From the NCBI RefSeq assembly GCF_014925385.1, contig NZ_JACSDK010000014.1:248001-312000 (forward strand): a DNA stretch of 64,000 bases, in the 5' to 3' direction. Positions 38,614-46,857 of this stretch are shown here, piece by piece (the first letter of the stretch is position 1; each line of letters starts with the position of its first letter). Source of the stretch: Pelagibius marinus (GTDB lineage: Bacteria > Pseudomonadota > Alphaproteobacteria > Kiloniellales > Kiloniellaceae). A program made the translations under genes and the position numbers. The notes under the pieces are model-generated. The model searched no databases, was not told the origin of the DNA, and worked only from the letters and a program-made list of their open reading frames with translations.

Positions 38614-39246
38614 GTGGAACTGGTTTCTGTTCTGGCCTTCGCCGCGGTGGCGAGCCTGCTGGTCATGTCGCCCGGCCCCAACGGGGTCCTGATCGCCAAG
38701 ACGGTGCCGACCTCCGGGCGCGCCGCGGGCTTCGCCAACGTCGCCGGCTTCGTCGGCGCATTCTATCTGCACGGCGCCCTGTCGATCTTCGGTATCTCCA
38801 TCATTCTGGTGCGCTCGGCCGAGGCTTTTTTCGTGGTGAAGGCCCTGGGCGCGGCCTACCTCTGCTGGATCGGCCTCAAGGCCCTGCGGGAGGCCTGGCG
38901 CGGCGTCGAGAGCGTGGCGCAGGTCGCGCCCGCGAAGCGCCGGCGCAATCTCGGGCGGGCTTGCGCCGAGGGCTTCCTCACCAATGCCCTCAATCCCAAG
39001 GTCTCGATGTTCTACCTGGCGGCCTTTCCGCAGTTCATGCCGCTGGGCGAGGGCGCGGCGCGGGGCGCCTTCGTGCTGGTCACCGTCCACGCCCTGCTGA
39101 ATCTCGTCTGGTTCTCGGCCATGGTGCTGCTCTTCGCACGCCTGATGAAGGCGGCGCGCAGCGGCCGCTTCCAGCGTTGGCTGAAAGCCGTGACCGGGGT
39201 GATCTTCGTGGGCTTCGGCGCCAAGCTGGCCGCGCTCAATCCCTGA
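38614..39246 (+). CDS. LysE/RhtB-family amino acid exporter
   Basis: A 210-residue inner-membrane protein with about five to six helices that exports amino acids or related compounds. The start LLVMSPGPNGVLIAKTVPTS and the motif GFLTNALNPKVSMFYLAAFP are characteristic of the RhtB/LysE superfamily. It begins with GTG at 38614 behind AGGAG. The substrate is unknown. Confidence 0.9.
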   Translation: MELVSVLAFAAVASLLVMSPGPNGVLIAKTVPTSGRAAGFANVAGFVGAFYLHGALSIFGISIILVRSAEAFFVVKALGAAYLCWIGLKALREAWRGVESVAQVAPAKRRRNLGRACAEGFLTNALNPKVSMFYLAAFPQFMPLGEGAARGAFVLVTVHALLNLVWFSAMVLLFARLMKAARSGRFQRWLKAVTGVIFVGFGAKLAALNP

Positions 39247-39270
39247 ACCGGCCCCCGCCGTGGAGGGGGT

Positions 39271-39630
39271 TCAGTGGGCGGTGTGGTCGCCCTCGTCCTC
39301 GTCCTCGTCCTCGCCATCGCTCAGGTAGTCGCGCAGCTGTTCCTGCGCCGACTCCGGCAGTTCGTGGATGGCGTCGTTCAGTTCCGCCAGGGCGCGGCGC
39401 AGGCTGTAGACCTGATCGAGCAGGCGCAGCACCACCGGAATGGCGTCCTCGTTGACGCCCAGGTCGTTGCGCAGTTCGGCGATCAGCCGTACCCGGGCGA
39501 CGTCGCTGTCGTCGAAGAAGAAATCGCCGTTCTCCTCGACCGGCAGCACCCAGTTCTGCTCGATCCAGGCGTGCAGCTCGCTGGCGCCGATGTCGACCGA
39601 GACCAGGACTTCGTCGAATTTCACCAGCAT
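39271..39630 (-). CDS. cbpM: Chaperone modulator CbpM-like protein
   Basis: A 119-residue MerR-like helical protein that binds the CbpA J-protein and restrains it. It matches the family by HAWIEQNWVLPVEE, then DVARVRLIAELRNDLGVNED and the helical VVLRLLDQVYSLRRALAEL. The tail is very acidic (DGEDEDEDEGD). The J-protein gene cbpA lies on the same strand upstream, with a cupin gene between, which supports this call. Confidence 0.82.
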   Translation of the reverse strand: MLVKFDEVLVSVDIGASELHAWIEQNWVLPVEENGDFFFDDSDVARVRLIAELRNDLGVNEDAIPVVLRLLDQVYSLRRALAELNDAIHELPESAQEQLRDYLSDGEDEDEDEGDHTAH

Positions 39631-39676
39631 GCGCTCCCCTCGCTCACTGATCCTGCATCTTTCCGCCTGCCTGGCG

Positions 39677-39729
39677 TCCCCCCTCGGCGGGGGGGCATTC
39701 TTCCCTTGGGCGCCCCTTGCCCGGGGCGC
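39677..39729 (-). terminator. Two GC-rich hairpins after the cupin gene
   Basis: A CCCCCC/GGGGGG hairpin (about 39677-39695) and a GCGCCCC (39710-39716)/GGGGCGC (39723-39729) hairpin lie between the cupin gene and cbpM. Either may terminate the cupin transcript or separate it from cbpM. U-tracts are poor. Confidence 0.4.
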
Positions 39730-39777
39730 GGTCTTTCCAATGCTATTTTCGATCGACCGGGATGCGGCCGTATCCGG

Positions 39778-40155
39778 TCAGGCGTCTCGGTCCCAAACAA
39801 TGTCCGGCTTTGATTTATCGAATTTTGGACCGAATATCGACAGGGCGGCAAAGCTTTGTCCTTCGTCCAGAATGGGACCGTGGAGCGTGTCGCGGGGGAT
39901 AAAGACCAGATCACCGCGCTTCACCTCCTTGACCTCCTCGCCTACTTGGAAGTTCACGCCGCCATCGATAATGACAAGCACCTCGTCGTGCTCCTTCTGC
40001 GTGTGAAGCGCGTTGCCGCTGTCCCTGACGATCCCAACGTTTGCGGTCAGGTGATCACCATCGATGACAAATATCCGCTTGATCGGGTGGTCTTTTGTCG
40101 AGGGTTCTATGTCCAGCGACTCGGCGATCTGATCCAGGTTTTGAAAGTAGGTCAT
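39778..40155 (-). CDS. Cupin-domain protein
   Basis: A 125-residue single-cupin protein. The metal-binding set is visible in HTQKEHDEVLVII (His, Glu, His) and the later DTLHGPI; cupin motif 2 (GDLVFIPRDTLHG) is clear. Codon use is less GC-biased than in neighbouring genes (many A or T third positions), which suggests recent transfer or weak expression. It separates cbpM from cbpA. The substrate or sensed ligand is unknown. Confidence 0.85.
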   Translation of the reverse strand: MTYFQNLDQIAESLDIEPSTKDHPIKRIFVIDGDHLTANVGIVRDSGNALHTQKEHDEVLVIIDGGVNFQVGEEVKEVKRGDLVFIPRDTLHGPILDEGQSFAALSIFGPKFDKSKPDIVWDRDA

Positions 40156-40261
40156 GACACGCCTCCTTGAGTGGTCAGAGCAACACTACAGCACTTCTTA
40201 GTGTTTGCTCCACAACCTGCCCGAGCGCGGCCGAGAGGGGCTTCTGGTGGACCTATGAAAC

Positions 40262-41170
40262 TCAGGTGAGGCCCGCCTTGCGGCGCGGATCATAGTCGTG
40301 CGAGCGGCTCCAGTTTTCGATGAAGTCGCGCAGTTCCTGGTCCGGGCGCTCCGGCAGCATGACCTTCAGCTTCACGTACTGGTCGCCGATCTCGTCGCTG
40401 TCGCGCGCCTTGATGCCCTTGCCCTTGAGGCGCAGCGTCGAGCCGCTGTTGGAGCCGGGCGGAATCTTCATCGACACGCTGCCGTGCACCGTCGGCACGG
40501 TGACCGTGGCGCCCAGCACCGCCTCCTGCAGCGTCACCGGCAGTTCCACGTGCACGTTGTTGCCTTTGCGCTCGAAGAAAGGGTGCGGCTGGATGTGCGC
40601 CTCGACCAGCGCGTCGCCGGCCGGCCCGCCGCCGACCCCGGGCATGCCCTGGCCCTTCAGGCGCAGGGTCTGGCGGTCCTCGGTGCCCGGCGGGATGCGC
40701 ACGTCCAGGGTCTTGCCGTCGGCCAGCTTGATGCGCTTCTTGGCGCCCTTGGCGGCCTCCAGGAAGGTGATCGGCACGGTGTAGGAGACGTTGGCGCCGG
40801 GGCGGCGGACACGACGGTTCCGTGCGCCAAAGAGGTCGGCGAAGATGTCGTCGGCGCTGATGTCCTCGCCGAAGTCGAAGGGGTTGTATTTCGCGCCGCG
40901 CCGGGTGCCGGCGTGGTTGCGGTAGAAGCCGCCCTTGAAAGGCGTCTCCTGTCCGCTGGCGTCGATCTCGCCCTTGTCGAAGCGCTTGCGCTTCTCCGCG
41001 TCGCCCAGGATGCTGTAAGCCTGGGAGATTTCCTTGAATTTCTGCTCGACCGCCTCGTTGCCCGGATTGATGTCCGGGTGCAGCTCCTTGGCCAGCGCGC
41101 GGTAGGCGCGCTTGATGTCCTCTTGCGAAGCCGTCCGGTCGATGTTCAGCAGCTTATAGGGATCCTGCAT
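40262..41170 (-). CDS. cbpA: J-domain co-chaperone, CbpA-like DnaJ
   Basis: Stimulates DnaK through an N-terminal J domain with the HPD motif (AKELHPDINPG). After a glycine-poor linker come two C-terminal substrate-binding domains (GANVSYTVPITFLEAAKGAK and VELPVTLQEAVLGATVTVPT). There is no zinc-finger cysteine cluster, so it is of the CbpA (type II) kind, 302 residues. Its modulator CbpM is encoded downstream past the cupin gene. Confidence 0.92.
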   Translation of the reverse strand: MQDPYKLLNIDRTASQEDIKRAYRALAKELHPDINPGNEAVEQKFKEISQAYSILGDAEKRKRFDKGEIDASGQETPFKGGFYRNHAGTRRGAKYNPFDFGEDISADDIFADLFGARNRRVRRPGANVSYTVPITFLEAAKGAKKRIKLADGKTLDVRIPPGTEDRQTLRLKGQGMPGVGGGPAGDALVEAHIQPHPFFERKGNNVHVELPVTLQEAVLGATVTVPTVHGSVSMKIPPGSNSGSTLRLKGKGIKARDSDEIGDQYVKLKVMLPERPDQELRDFIENWSRSHDYDPRRKAGLT

Positions 41171-41205
41171 AGGCTCTACGATTGCGACCCAAGAATCGGG
41201 GAAAG

Positions 41206-41229
41206 GGGTATCCCGTGTAGAATACCCCC
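41206..41229. terminator. Hairpin between the 17-kDa lipoprotein gene and cbpA
   Basis: GGGGTAT and ATACCCC form a 7-bp stem with a 10-nt loop, downstream of the lipoprotein gene and upstream of cbpA on the same strand. It may be a terminator for the former or a leader structure for the latter. No good T-run. Confidence 0.35.
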
Positions 41230-41288
41230 TCCCAATCGCTCGCTAAAGGGGCTCGATGCCCCCGCGGCCGGCCGGCCGCGTCTGCCGG

Positions 41289-41762
41289 CTACCTGATTTC
41301 CCAGGCGCCGTCCGGCTGGCGGCAGGCCACGCCGTAGGCGCTCTCTTCCTTGCCGCCGATGATGACGGTCTGCTGGAACTCTCGGCAGTAGGCCCCGGTG
41401 GTGGAGGTGCCGTCGCGGGTCGGAGTGATTGTGCCGCTGTTGCCGGTGTTGGGGTTGTTCCAGCTGATGGTCTCGCCCACCGGCGCGGTGGTGGCGCGGG
41501 AGTAGGCGGCCTCGGCCTTCTGGCGGTCGACCTCATCCATGGTGCGGCCGATCTCGCTGCCGATGAAGGCGCCGAGCAGGGCGCCGGCCGCGGTGGCGGC
41601 AAGCTGGCCGGAGCCGCTGCCGAACTGGGCGCCGAACAGGCCACCCGCGGCGGCGCCGCCCAGGGTGCCGATGGTCTGTTTGGTGCCGCCCAGGCTGCTG
41701 TTTTCACAGGCGGCGGCGGTCAGCGCGATGGCGCCGGCGGCGATGACGACTCGGAGTTTCAT
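41289..41762 (-). CDS. 17-kDa surface antigen-type lipoprotein with glycine-zipper
   Basis: A 157-residue lipoprotein: signal MKLRVVIAAGAIALTAAAC with the lipobox cysteine at about residue 19, then a glycine-zipper double-membrane-spanning segment (TLGGAAAGGLFGAQFGSGSG and AAGALLGAFIGSEIGR). The end (GAYCREFQQTVIIGGKEESA, then YGVACRQPDGAWEI) resembles the rickettsial 17-kDa antigen family. The ATG at 41762 is chosen because it begins directly with the signal. It sits in the outer membrane; function unknown. Confidence 0.88.
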   Translation of the reverse strand: MKLRVVIAAGAIALTAAACENSSLGGTKQTIGTLGGAAAGGLFGAQFGSGSGQLAATAAGALLGAFIGSEIGRTMDEVDRQKAEAAYSRATTAPVGETISWNNPNTGNSGTITPTRDGTSTTGAYCREFQQTVIIGGKEESAYGVACRQPDGAWEIR

Positions 41763-42036
41763 TGAACGTCCCTCTCTCCACATGCGGGGGCCGCAGGGCG
41801 GCCTTGATAAATAACGGGCCGGCGGAATCTGTGAGCTTCTTAGCCCCGCTGGATGGCCCTGGGGAATGACTTGGCTCAAAAATTTGGCGATCGCAAGGCA
41901 AACGCCGGATTTACCTGTGTCTTACGGGGGGCGTGGCCGAACCATCCCCACGGCCTGTCCGGATCGCAGCGAATCCCGCCGATTTCCGGGTTTTCGAGCT
42001 TTTTTTAGGCCCTGCGACCGCTATATGGTGGCATAG

Positions 42037-42684
42037 ATGCGGACATCAACCCAAACGCTAGGGAACAGCCCTTTTATGGAGATCAGATCGGACCGGCCCG
42101 CCGATCCCCTTGCTATTTTTGCCGCTTGGCTGGCCGAGGCCGAGACGTCGGAGCCCAACGATGCCAACGCCATGGCCCTGTCTACCGTGGGTAGCGACGG
42201 CATGCCGTCGTGCCGCATGGTGCTGCTGAAGGGCTATGACGATGCCGGCTTCGTTTTTTACACCAATTTCGAGAGCCGCAAGGGCCGGCAGCTACTGGCG
42301 ACCCCCAAGGCGGCCCTGCTGTTCCACTGGAAGAGCCTGCGCCGCCAGGTGCGCATCGAGGGCGAGGTCGCCCCGGTGAGCGACGCCGAGGCCGATGAGT
42401 ACTTCGCCAGCCGCCACAAGCAGAGCCAGATCGGCGCCTGGGCCAGCCAGCAGTCGCGCCCGCTGGAAGGGCGCTTCGAGCTCGAGAAGCGGGTCGCCCT
42501 CTACGCCGCCAAGTACGCCGTCACCCAGGTGCCGCGTCCACCCCATTGGTCCGGCTTTCGCCTGACGCCCCGGCTGATCGAGTTCTGGCAGGACGGCGCC
42601 TTCCGTCTGCACGACCGCCTGGTCTATACGCGCCGGGACAGCGGCGCGGGGGACAGCTGGACCACGGAGCGCCTCTATCCATGA
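42037..42684 (+). CDS. pdxH: Pyridoxamine 5'-phosphate oxidase
   Basis: Oxidises pyridoxamine or pyridoxine phosphate to pyridoxal phosphate with FMN. Family blocks: [40 protein letters not shown], and the C-terminal [20 protein letters not shown]. It is 215 residues from ATG 42037; an in-frame ATG at 42076 gives 202 residues and is an equal alternative. 10 bp before the cation diffusion facilitator gene, so likely co-transcribed. Confidence 0.93.
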   Translation: MRTSTQTLGNSPFMEIRSDRPADPLAIFAAWLAEAETSEPNDANAMALSTVGSDGMPSCRMVLLKGYDDAGFVFYTNFESRKGRQLLATPKAALLFHWKSLRRQVRIEGEVAPVSDAEADEYFASRHKQSQIGAWASQQSRPLEGRFELEKRVALYAAKYAVTQVPRPPHWSGFRLTPRLIEFWQDGAFRLHDRLVYTRRDSGAGDSWTTERLYP

Positions 42685-42694
42685 GCGTCCGGTC

Positions 42695-43627
42695 ATGAGC
42701 GGATCGCAACAGGCCGCGCCCCGGCTGAAGGGCGAGGAGGCGGGCCGCCTGCTGCGCCTGGCCACCACCGCCTCGGTGGCCACGGCCTGCGTGCTGATCG
42801 TGGTGAAGCTCTTCGCCTTCCTTTTGACCGACTCCATCAGCATCCTGTCGACGCTGATCGACTCCCTGCTCGACGCCGCCGCCTCGATGGTGAACCTTAT
42901 CGCCGTGCGCCATGCCCTGGTGCCCGCCGACCACGAGCACCGCTTCGGCCACGGCAAGGCCGAGCCCCTGGCGGCGGTGGGTCAGGCGATCTTCATCACC
43001 GGCTCGGCGGTGTTCCTGCTGATCGAGGCGGGCCAGCGCTTCTTCACCCCTCAGCCGCTGACCCACAGCGAGGTCGGCATTGCGGTGATGGTCTTCTCCA
43101 TCGTCGCGACCCTGGGCCTCGTCACCCTGCAGCGGCACGTCATCCGGCGCACCGGCTCGCTGGCCATCAGCGCCGATCAGCTGCACTACACCGGCGACCT
43201 GTTGGTCAACGGCGCGGTGATCCTGGCCCTGGTCCTGGCGGCGCAACTCGACTGGCGCTATATCGACCCGATCTTCGGCATCGCCATCGCGCTCTACATC
43301 CTCTACAACGCCTGGCAGATCGCCGCGGGCGCCCTGGACATGCTGATGGACCGTGAGCTGCCGGAGGAGGATCGCAAGCGCATCCGTGAGGTGATCATCA
43401 CCCACGACGGCGTGCTGGGCTTCCACGACCTGCGCACCCGCGCCTCGGGCCCGCAGATCTTCATCCAGTGCCATATCGAACTGGACGCCGGGCTCAGCCT
43501 GATGAAGGCCCATGACATCGCCGACGACGTGGAAAACGAGCTGCGCACCGCTTTTCCCGGGGCCGAAGTGATCGTTCACCAGGATCCCCACGAGCCGGGC
43601 GCGCAGCCGCGCATGCAGGCCCCCTGA
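42695..43627 (+). CDS. Cation diffusion facilitator (FieF-like) metal exporter
   Basis: Exports divalent metals (zinc, iron or others) from the cytoplasm by proton exchange. It is 310 residues with six helices: the first metal site in helix 2 (STLIDSLLDAAASMVNLIAV, then HRFGHGKAEPLAAVGQ) and the second in DQLHYTGDLLVNGA. A cytoplasmic C-terminal domain carries IQCHIELDAGLSLMKAHDIA. Metal choice cannot be fixed from the sequence; the FieF-type HxxxD/DxxxD pattern is compatible with zinc or iron. Confidence 0.92.
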   Translation: MSGSQQAAPRLKGEEAGRLLRLATTASVATACVLIVVKLFAFLLTDSISILSTLIDSLLDAAASMVNLIAVRHALVPADHEHRFGHGKAEPLAAVGQAIFITGSAVFLLIEAGQRFFTPQPLTHSEVGIAVMVFSIVATLGLVTLQRHVIRRTGSLAISADQLHYTGDLLVNGAVILALVLAAQLDWRYIDPIFGIAIALYILYNAWQIAAGALDMLMDRELPEEDRKRIREVIITHDGVLGFHDLRTRASGPQIFIQCHIELDAGLSLMKAHDIADDVENELRTAFPGAEVIVHQDPHEPGAQPRMQAP

Positions 43628-43658
43628 TCCGCGCAGGGCTCCCCCGCGGCGGCGGGGG

Positions 43659-43672
43659 TTGACGCAGGTCAA
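43659..43672 (+). promoter_or_regulatory. Perfect FNR/FixK-type box upstream of the universal stress protein gene
   Basis: TTGAC-GCAG-GTCAA is a perfect 5-4-5 palindrome matching the alphaproteobacterial FnrL/FixK consensus TTGA(T/C)-N4-(A/G)TCAA. Its centre is about 106 bp upstream of the stress protein start codon. This predicts induction at low oxygen. Confidence 0.7.
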
Positions 43673-43771
43673 TGCCGGGCCGGACTATTCATTCTTCGAT
43701 CAAGCGGGCAGGCGGCCGGGCCTACGGTCGCCCTGGCCCGGCAGTTCATCATTTCAGATAAGGAGCCAGCC

Positions 43772-44638
43772 ATGGATTGGGCCAGCATTCTCGCCGTCAC
43801 CGATGGGGCCGCGGGTAGTGATGCGGCCATGGTCGCCGCCATCGACCTCGGCCAGCGCTTCGGCGCGCGGGTCGACTTCCTGCACGTGGCCAACGACCCC
43901 CGCGACCTGATGCCCTATGTGGGCGAGGGCATGTCTGGCACCGCGATGGAGCAGATCATGGCTTCCGTCGACGCCAGCAACGCCAAGCGCAGCGAAGCGA
44001 TAGAGGCCAGCTACAAGCGCCTGTGCAGCGGCGCCGGCCTGCCGGAGGTCCAGCCGGAGGAGCTGGTCGAGGCCGGGCAGTTCGCGGTCTGCCTGGACAA
44101 GGTGACCGGGCGCCAGCCTGAAGAAATCGAGCGCCGGGGGCGGCTCGTCGACCTGGTCGTCATGCCGCATCCGGCGTTGATCGACGGTGACGAGTCGGCT
44201 TCCATGGATGCCGCGCTCTTCGGCAGCGGCCGGCCGGTCCTCGTGGCGCCGGCCGACCTGAAGTCGGGTTTCGGCAACAAGGTCGCCATCGCCTGGGACG
44301 GCTCGCGCGAGGGCGCCGCCGCCACCACCGCCGCCCTGCCGCTGCTGAAGCAGGCCTCCGAGGTGGTGATCATCACCGCGCGCGAGGACGAGGATGTGAT
44401 GGAGCCCAGTTCCCTGGCGCGCTACCTGGCCGGTCACGGGGTCAAGGGCAAGACCTGGGCCTACACGCCGGGCTCTGAATCCATTGCCGAAGGGCTGCTC
44501 GACCAGGCCGACCACGCCGGGGCCGACTGTTTGGTGATGGGCGCCTACGGTCACAGCCGCCTGCGCGAACGCATCCTGGGCGGGGCTACCGAAGGGATCC
44601 TGGAGAACGCCAAGATCGCCGTTCTGATGAAGCATTGA
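43772..44638 (+). CDS. Universal stress protein with two tandem Usp domains
   Basis: A 288-residue UspA-family protein made of two similar halves. The second half has the ATP-binding pattern G-x2-G-x9-G in MGAYGHSRLRERILGGATEG. The first half starts ILAVTDGAAGSDAAMVAAID and lacks a clean glycine motif. AAGGAG precedes the ATG. Many alphaproteobacterial relatives respond to low oxygen, and an FNR/FixK box lies upstream here. The partner process is unknown. Confidence 0.92.
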   Translation: MDWASILAVTDGAAGSDAAMVAAIDLGQRFGARVDFLHVANDPRDLMPYVGEGMSGTAMEQIMASVDASNAKRSEAIEASYKRLCSGAGLPEVQPEELVEAGQFAVCLDKVTGRQPEEIERRGRLVDLVVMPHPALIDGDESASMDAALFGSGRPVLVAPADLKSGFGNKVAIAWDGSREGAAATTAALPLLKQASEVVIITAREDEDVMEPSSLARYLAGHGVKGKTWAYTPGSESIAEGLLDQADHAGADCLVMGAYGHSRLRERILGGATEGILENAKIAVLMKH

Positions 44639-44649
44639 GCCGCTCCGGT

Positions 44650-44682
44650 CCCCGCCACCGCGCGACGCGGGGCGGGGGTTTG
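44650..44682 (+). terminator. Hairpin after the universal stress protein gene
   Basis: CCCCGCC (44650-44656) pairs with GGCGGGG (44671-44677), enclosing a smaller CGCG/CGCG pairing, and a short TTT follows. It is a probable weak intrinsic terminator of the stress protein gene. Confidence 0.5.
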
Positions 44683-44794
44683 CGCTGTGCGCGGGAATAG
44701 GCGAAGCTAATCGCCGGGCCTAGATTGCCGGGCCTGGCTTCGTGTTGATGCCGCGGCAGGCAGCCCGGCAGGCAGGTTTGTGTCAGGAGGTTCG

Positions 44795-45160
44795 ATGTCT
44801 GTGAAAACGATCCGGCTGGAGCTTGCCCGGGACCATGACTTCCCCAACGGCAGTCCGGACCGGGGCTATATTCTGAAGGCGCCCTTGACGGCGGAAGGCC
44901 ACATCGACGCGGAGGGCTGGCGCAAGGCGCGCAAGGACTTCACCGTTGCGCGCTTCTGGGAAGGCGAGGCGGACCAGATCGGCCATCTGCGGCATACCCG
45001 CGGCGGCAAGTGGGCCTTCCACTACGATGTCGACGGCGATGCCGACGATGACGAGGTCGGCTTCAAGTTCGAGTCCCACGTCTTCAACGAAGGCGAATAT
45101 GTCTCCATCAGCGAACAGGACGGGGTCCTGCGGACCTTCCGCGTTGTTTCCGTCCGCTGA
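44795..45160 (+). CDS. Hypothetical protein of 121 residues
   Basis: Starts MSVKTIRLELARDHDFPNGS after a strong AGGAGG ribosome binding site, which supports ATG 44795 over an upstream GTG. No signal peptide or membrane helix. It has mixed acidic and aromatic content with blocks FTVARFWEGEADQIGHLRHT and KWAFHYDVDGDADDDEVGFK, suggesting a small beta-rich cytoplasmic protein. I do not recognise the family. It stands alone, 52 bp before the SDR gene. Confidence 0.75.
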   Translation: MSVKTIRLELARDHDFPNGSPDRGYILKAPLTAEGHIDAEGWRKARKDFTVARFWEGEADQIGHLRHTRGGKWAFHYDVDGDADDDEVGFKFESHVFNEGEYVSISEQDGVLRTFRVVSVR

Positions 45161-45212
45161 GCGTCCGCAAAACATCTCTGGCGCCGTGCGGCTTCCCGGG
45201 TAAGATCGCGCC

Positions 45213-45953
45213 ATGACCGAAGAACGCAACAGGGTGATCCTGACCGGCGCCAGCCGTGGGATCGGCCACGCGACGGTGAAGCGCTTCAGCGACGAAGGCT
45301 GGGAGATCATCACCTGCTCGCGCGACGAGGTGCCGGCTGAATGCCGCCGCGACCCCAACTGGACGCACCACCTCACCGCCGACCTGGCGGACAAGAAGGC
45401 GGTGACGGATTTCGTCGCCGAGGCCAAGTCCATCATCGGCGAGGGCGCGGTCCACGCCCTGGTCAACAATGCCGCGGTCTCGCCCAAGACGACCTTCAAG
45501 GAGCGCCTCGGCTGCCTCAACGGCAGCCTGGACCTCTGGCGCGAGGTTTTCGAGCTGAACTTCTTCGCGCCCCTGGCCCTGGGCCGGGGCTTTGCGGCGC
45601 CTCTGCGCAAGGGCCAGGGCGCCATCGTCAACATCACTTCCATCGCCGGGCACGGCGTGCACCCCTTCGCCGGCTCGGCCTATTCGACCTCCAAGGCGGC
45701 GCTCTCGGCGCTGACCCGCGAGATGGCGGTGGAGTTCGCCGAGCTGAACGTGCGCGTCAACGCCGTGGCACCCGGCGAGATCGAGACGGCGATGATCGGG
45801 GAGGAGTACGAGGCCTTGATCCCCCGCATCCCGCTGCACCGCATGGGCCGGCCGGAAGAAGTGGCGGCGACCGTGTTCCGGCTCTGCACGCCGGACTTCG
45901 GCTACGTGACCGGGACCGAGATCTTCGTCACCGGCGGCCAGCACCTCTACTGA
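45213..45953 (+). CDS. Short-chain dehydrogenase/reductase
   Basis: A classical SDR of 246 residues. NAD(P) motif TGASRGIGHATV near the start, NNAAVS in the middle, the catalytic serine in ITSIAGHGV, and Tyr-x3-Lys in YSTSKAALSAL. It ends with the family-typical YVTGTEIFVTGGQHLY. A 3-oxoacyl-ACP reductase-like activity on an unknown alcohol or ketone is likely. It stands in the same direction as the 121-residue gene before it. Confidence 0.9.
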   Translation: MTEERNRVILTGASRGIGHATVKRFSDEGWEIITCSRDEVPAECRRDPNWTHHLTADLADKKAVTDFVAEAKSIIGEGAVHALVNNAAVSPKTTFKERLGCLNGSLDLWREVFELNFFAPLALGRGFAAPLRKGQGAIVNITSIAGHGVHPFAGSAYSTSKAALSALTREMAVEFAELNVRVNAVAPGEIETAMIGEEYEALIPRIPLHRMGRPEEVAATVFRLCTPDFGYVTGTEIFVTGGQHLY

Positions 45954-46010
45954 GGTTCTGCGCCCGCGGGCTGCTTCCAGGATATCGTCTTGAGAGAGGT
46001 CGGGCCCGGC

Positions 46011-46574
46011 TCAGGCCAGGCTGTCGCGCAGCTTGGCGGTCCAGTCCAGGCGTGCCCGGGACTGGGCGATTTCCAGATCCAGCCAGTCGTGAAGATGGCC
46101 GGCCTCGACGTCATGGTGCTGGCGCAGATCGGTCAGGCGGGCCAGCTCGCGCTCGCAGATGTCGTGCAGCAGCTCCGCCTGGACGCGCTGGTCGGCAGGC
46201 TCCATCAGGTGAAGGAAGCGCATCTTCAGGGCGACGATCAGCTTGTTGAGGTCGCTGATCTGCGGGCGCACGTTGGCCGACAGCAGGCGCAGCAGCTCGG
46301 CGCGGCCCTGTTCGGTGACCGTCAGCAACTGGTTCTCGGCTTCGGGATCGTCTTCCGGCAGATCGGGCGCGCCGCCGTCGTTCTGCACCAGCCCCTCGAC
46401 TTTCAGCACTTCCAGGGGGGCGCCCACCAAATCCAGCGAGGGGCCCACGATGCGCCCGGTGAAATGCCGCACCTCGCGCGCCAGCTCGGCATAGCTCCTC
46501 GGCTTGCTGGCCAGGATACCCAGGGCCAGCAGCCGTACGGCCTCGCTGGGGATCAGGGTGTTGTCGCGATACAT
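46011..46574 (-). CDS. Winged-helix regulator, PadR-like
   Basis: A 187-residue protein with an N-terminal winged-helix region (PSEAVRLLALGILASKPRSY, then AELAREVRHFTG) and a long C-terminal helical part (about residues 100-180) likely to dimerise. VTEQGRAELLRLLSA is typical of PadR-type regulators. The match is to the fold and not to a named member. Its target genes are unknown. It is convergent with the SDR gene. Confidence 0.65.
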   Translation of the reverse strand: MYRDNTLIPSEAVRLLALGILASKPRSYAELAREVRHFTGRIVGPSLDLVGAPLEVLKVEGLVQNDGGAPDLPEDDPEAENQLLTVTEQGRAELLRLLSANVRPQISDLNKLIVALKMRFLHLMEPADQRVQAELLHDICERELARLTDLRQHHDVEAGHLHDWLDLEIAQSRARLDWTAKLRDSLA

Positions 46575-46760
46575 GGCGGGCAGTTCCGGTTGGTGCCTGC
46601 GGGACCTGAGATGTGGTGCGATTCCCGCGCCACGTCCAGGGCCCGGACTATAGGTGAGGCCAGGTTAATTGTCCACATAAACGCAAATGAGAGGCAATCG
46701 CAACTATAGGACGGTTGGCTTTGGGAAGACAGTGCCGATTTGTGCGCGAAGCAGGGCGCG

Positions 46761-46803
46761 GAAAAGCTTGCCCGGGCGCTCCCGTCTGGGAGGCCCGGGC
46801 AAG
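46761..46803 (-). terminator. Strong intrinsic terminator of the second polyamine transporter operon
   Basis: On the minus strand an 11-bp stem (CTTGCCCGGGC with GCCCGGGCAAG, at 46767-46777 and 46793-46803) extends over a single bulge into CTCCC/GGGAG with a GTCT loop, and is followed by CTTTTC. It lies directly downstream of the last permease gene. The rest of the 283-bp gap has no gene I can see. Confidence 0.75.
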
Positions 46804-46857
46804 GGCGGCGCGGTCGTGCGCGGCGGGAGGGGGCTCTCGCCTTTACGGCGCCCTGCT

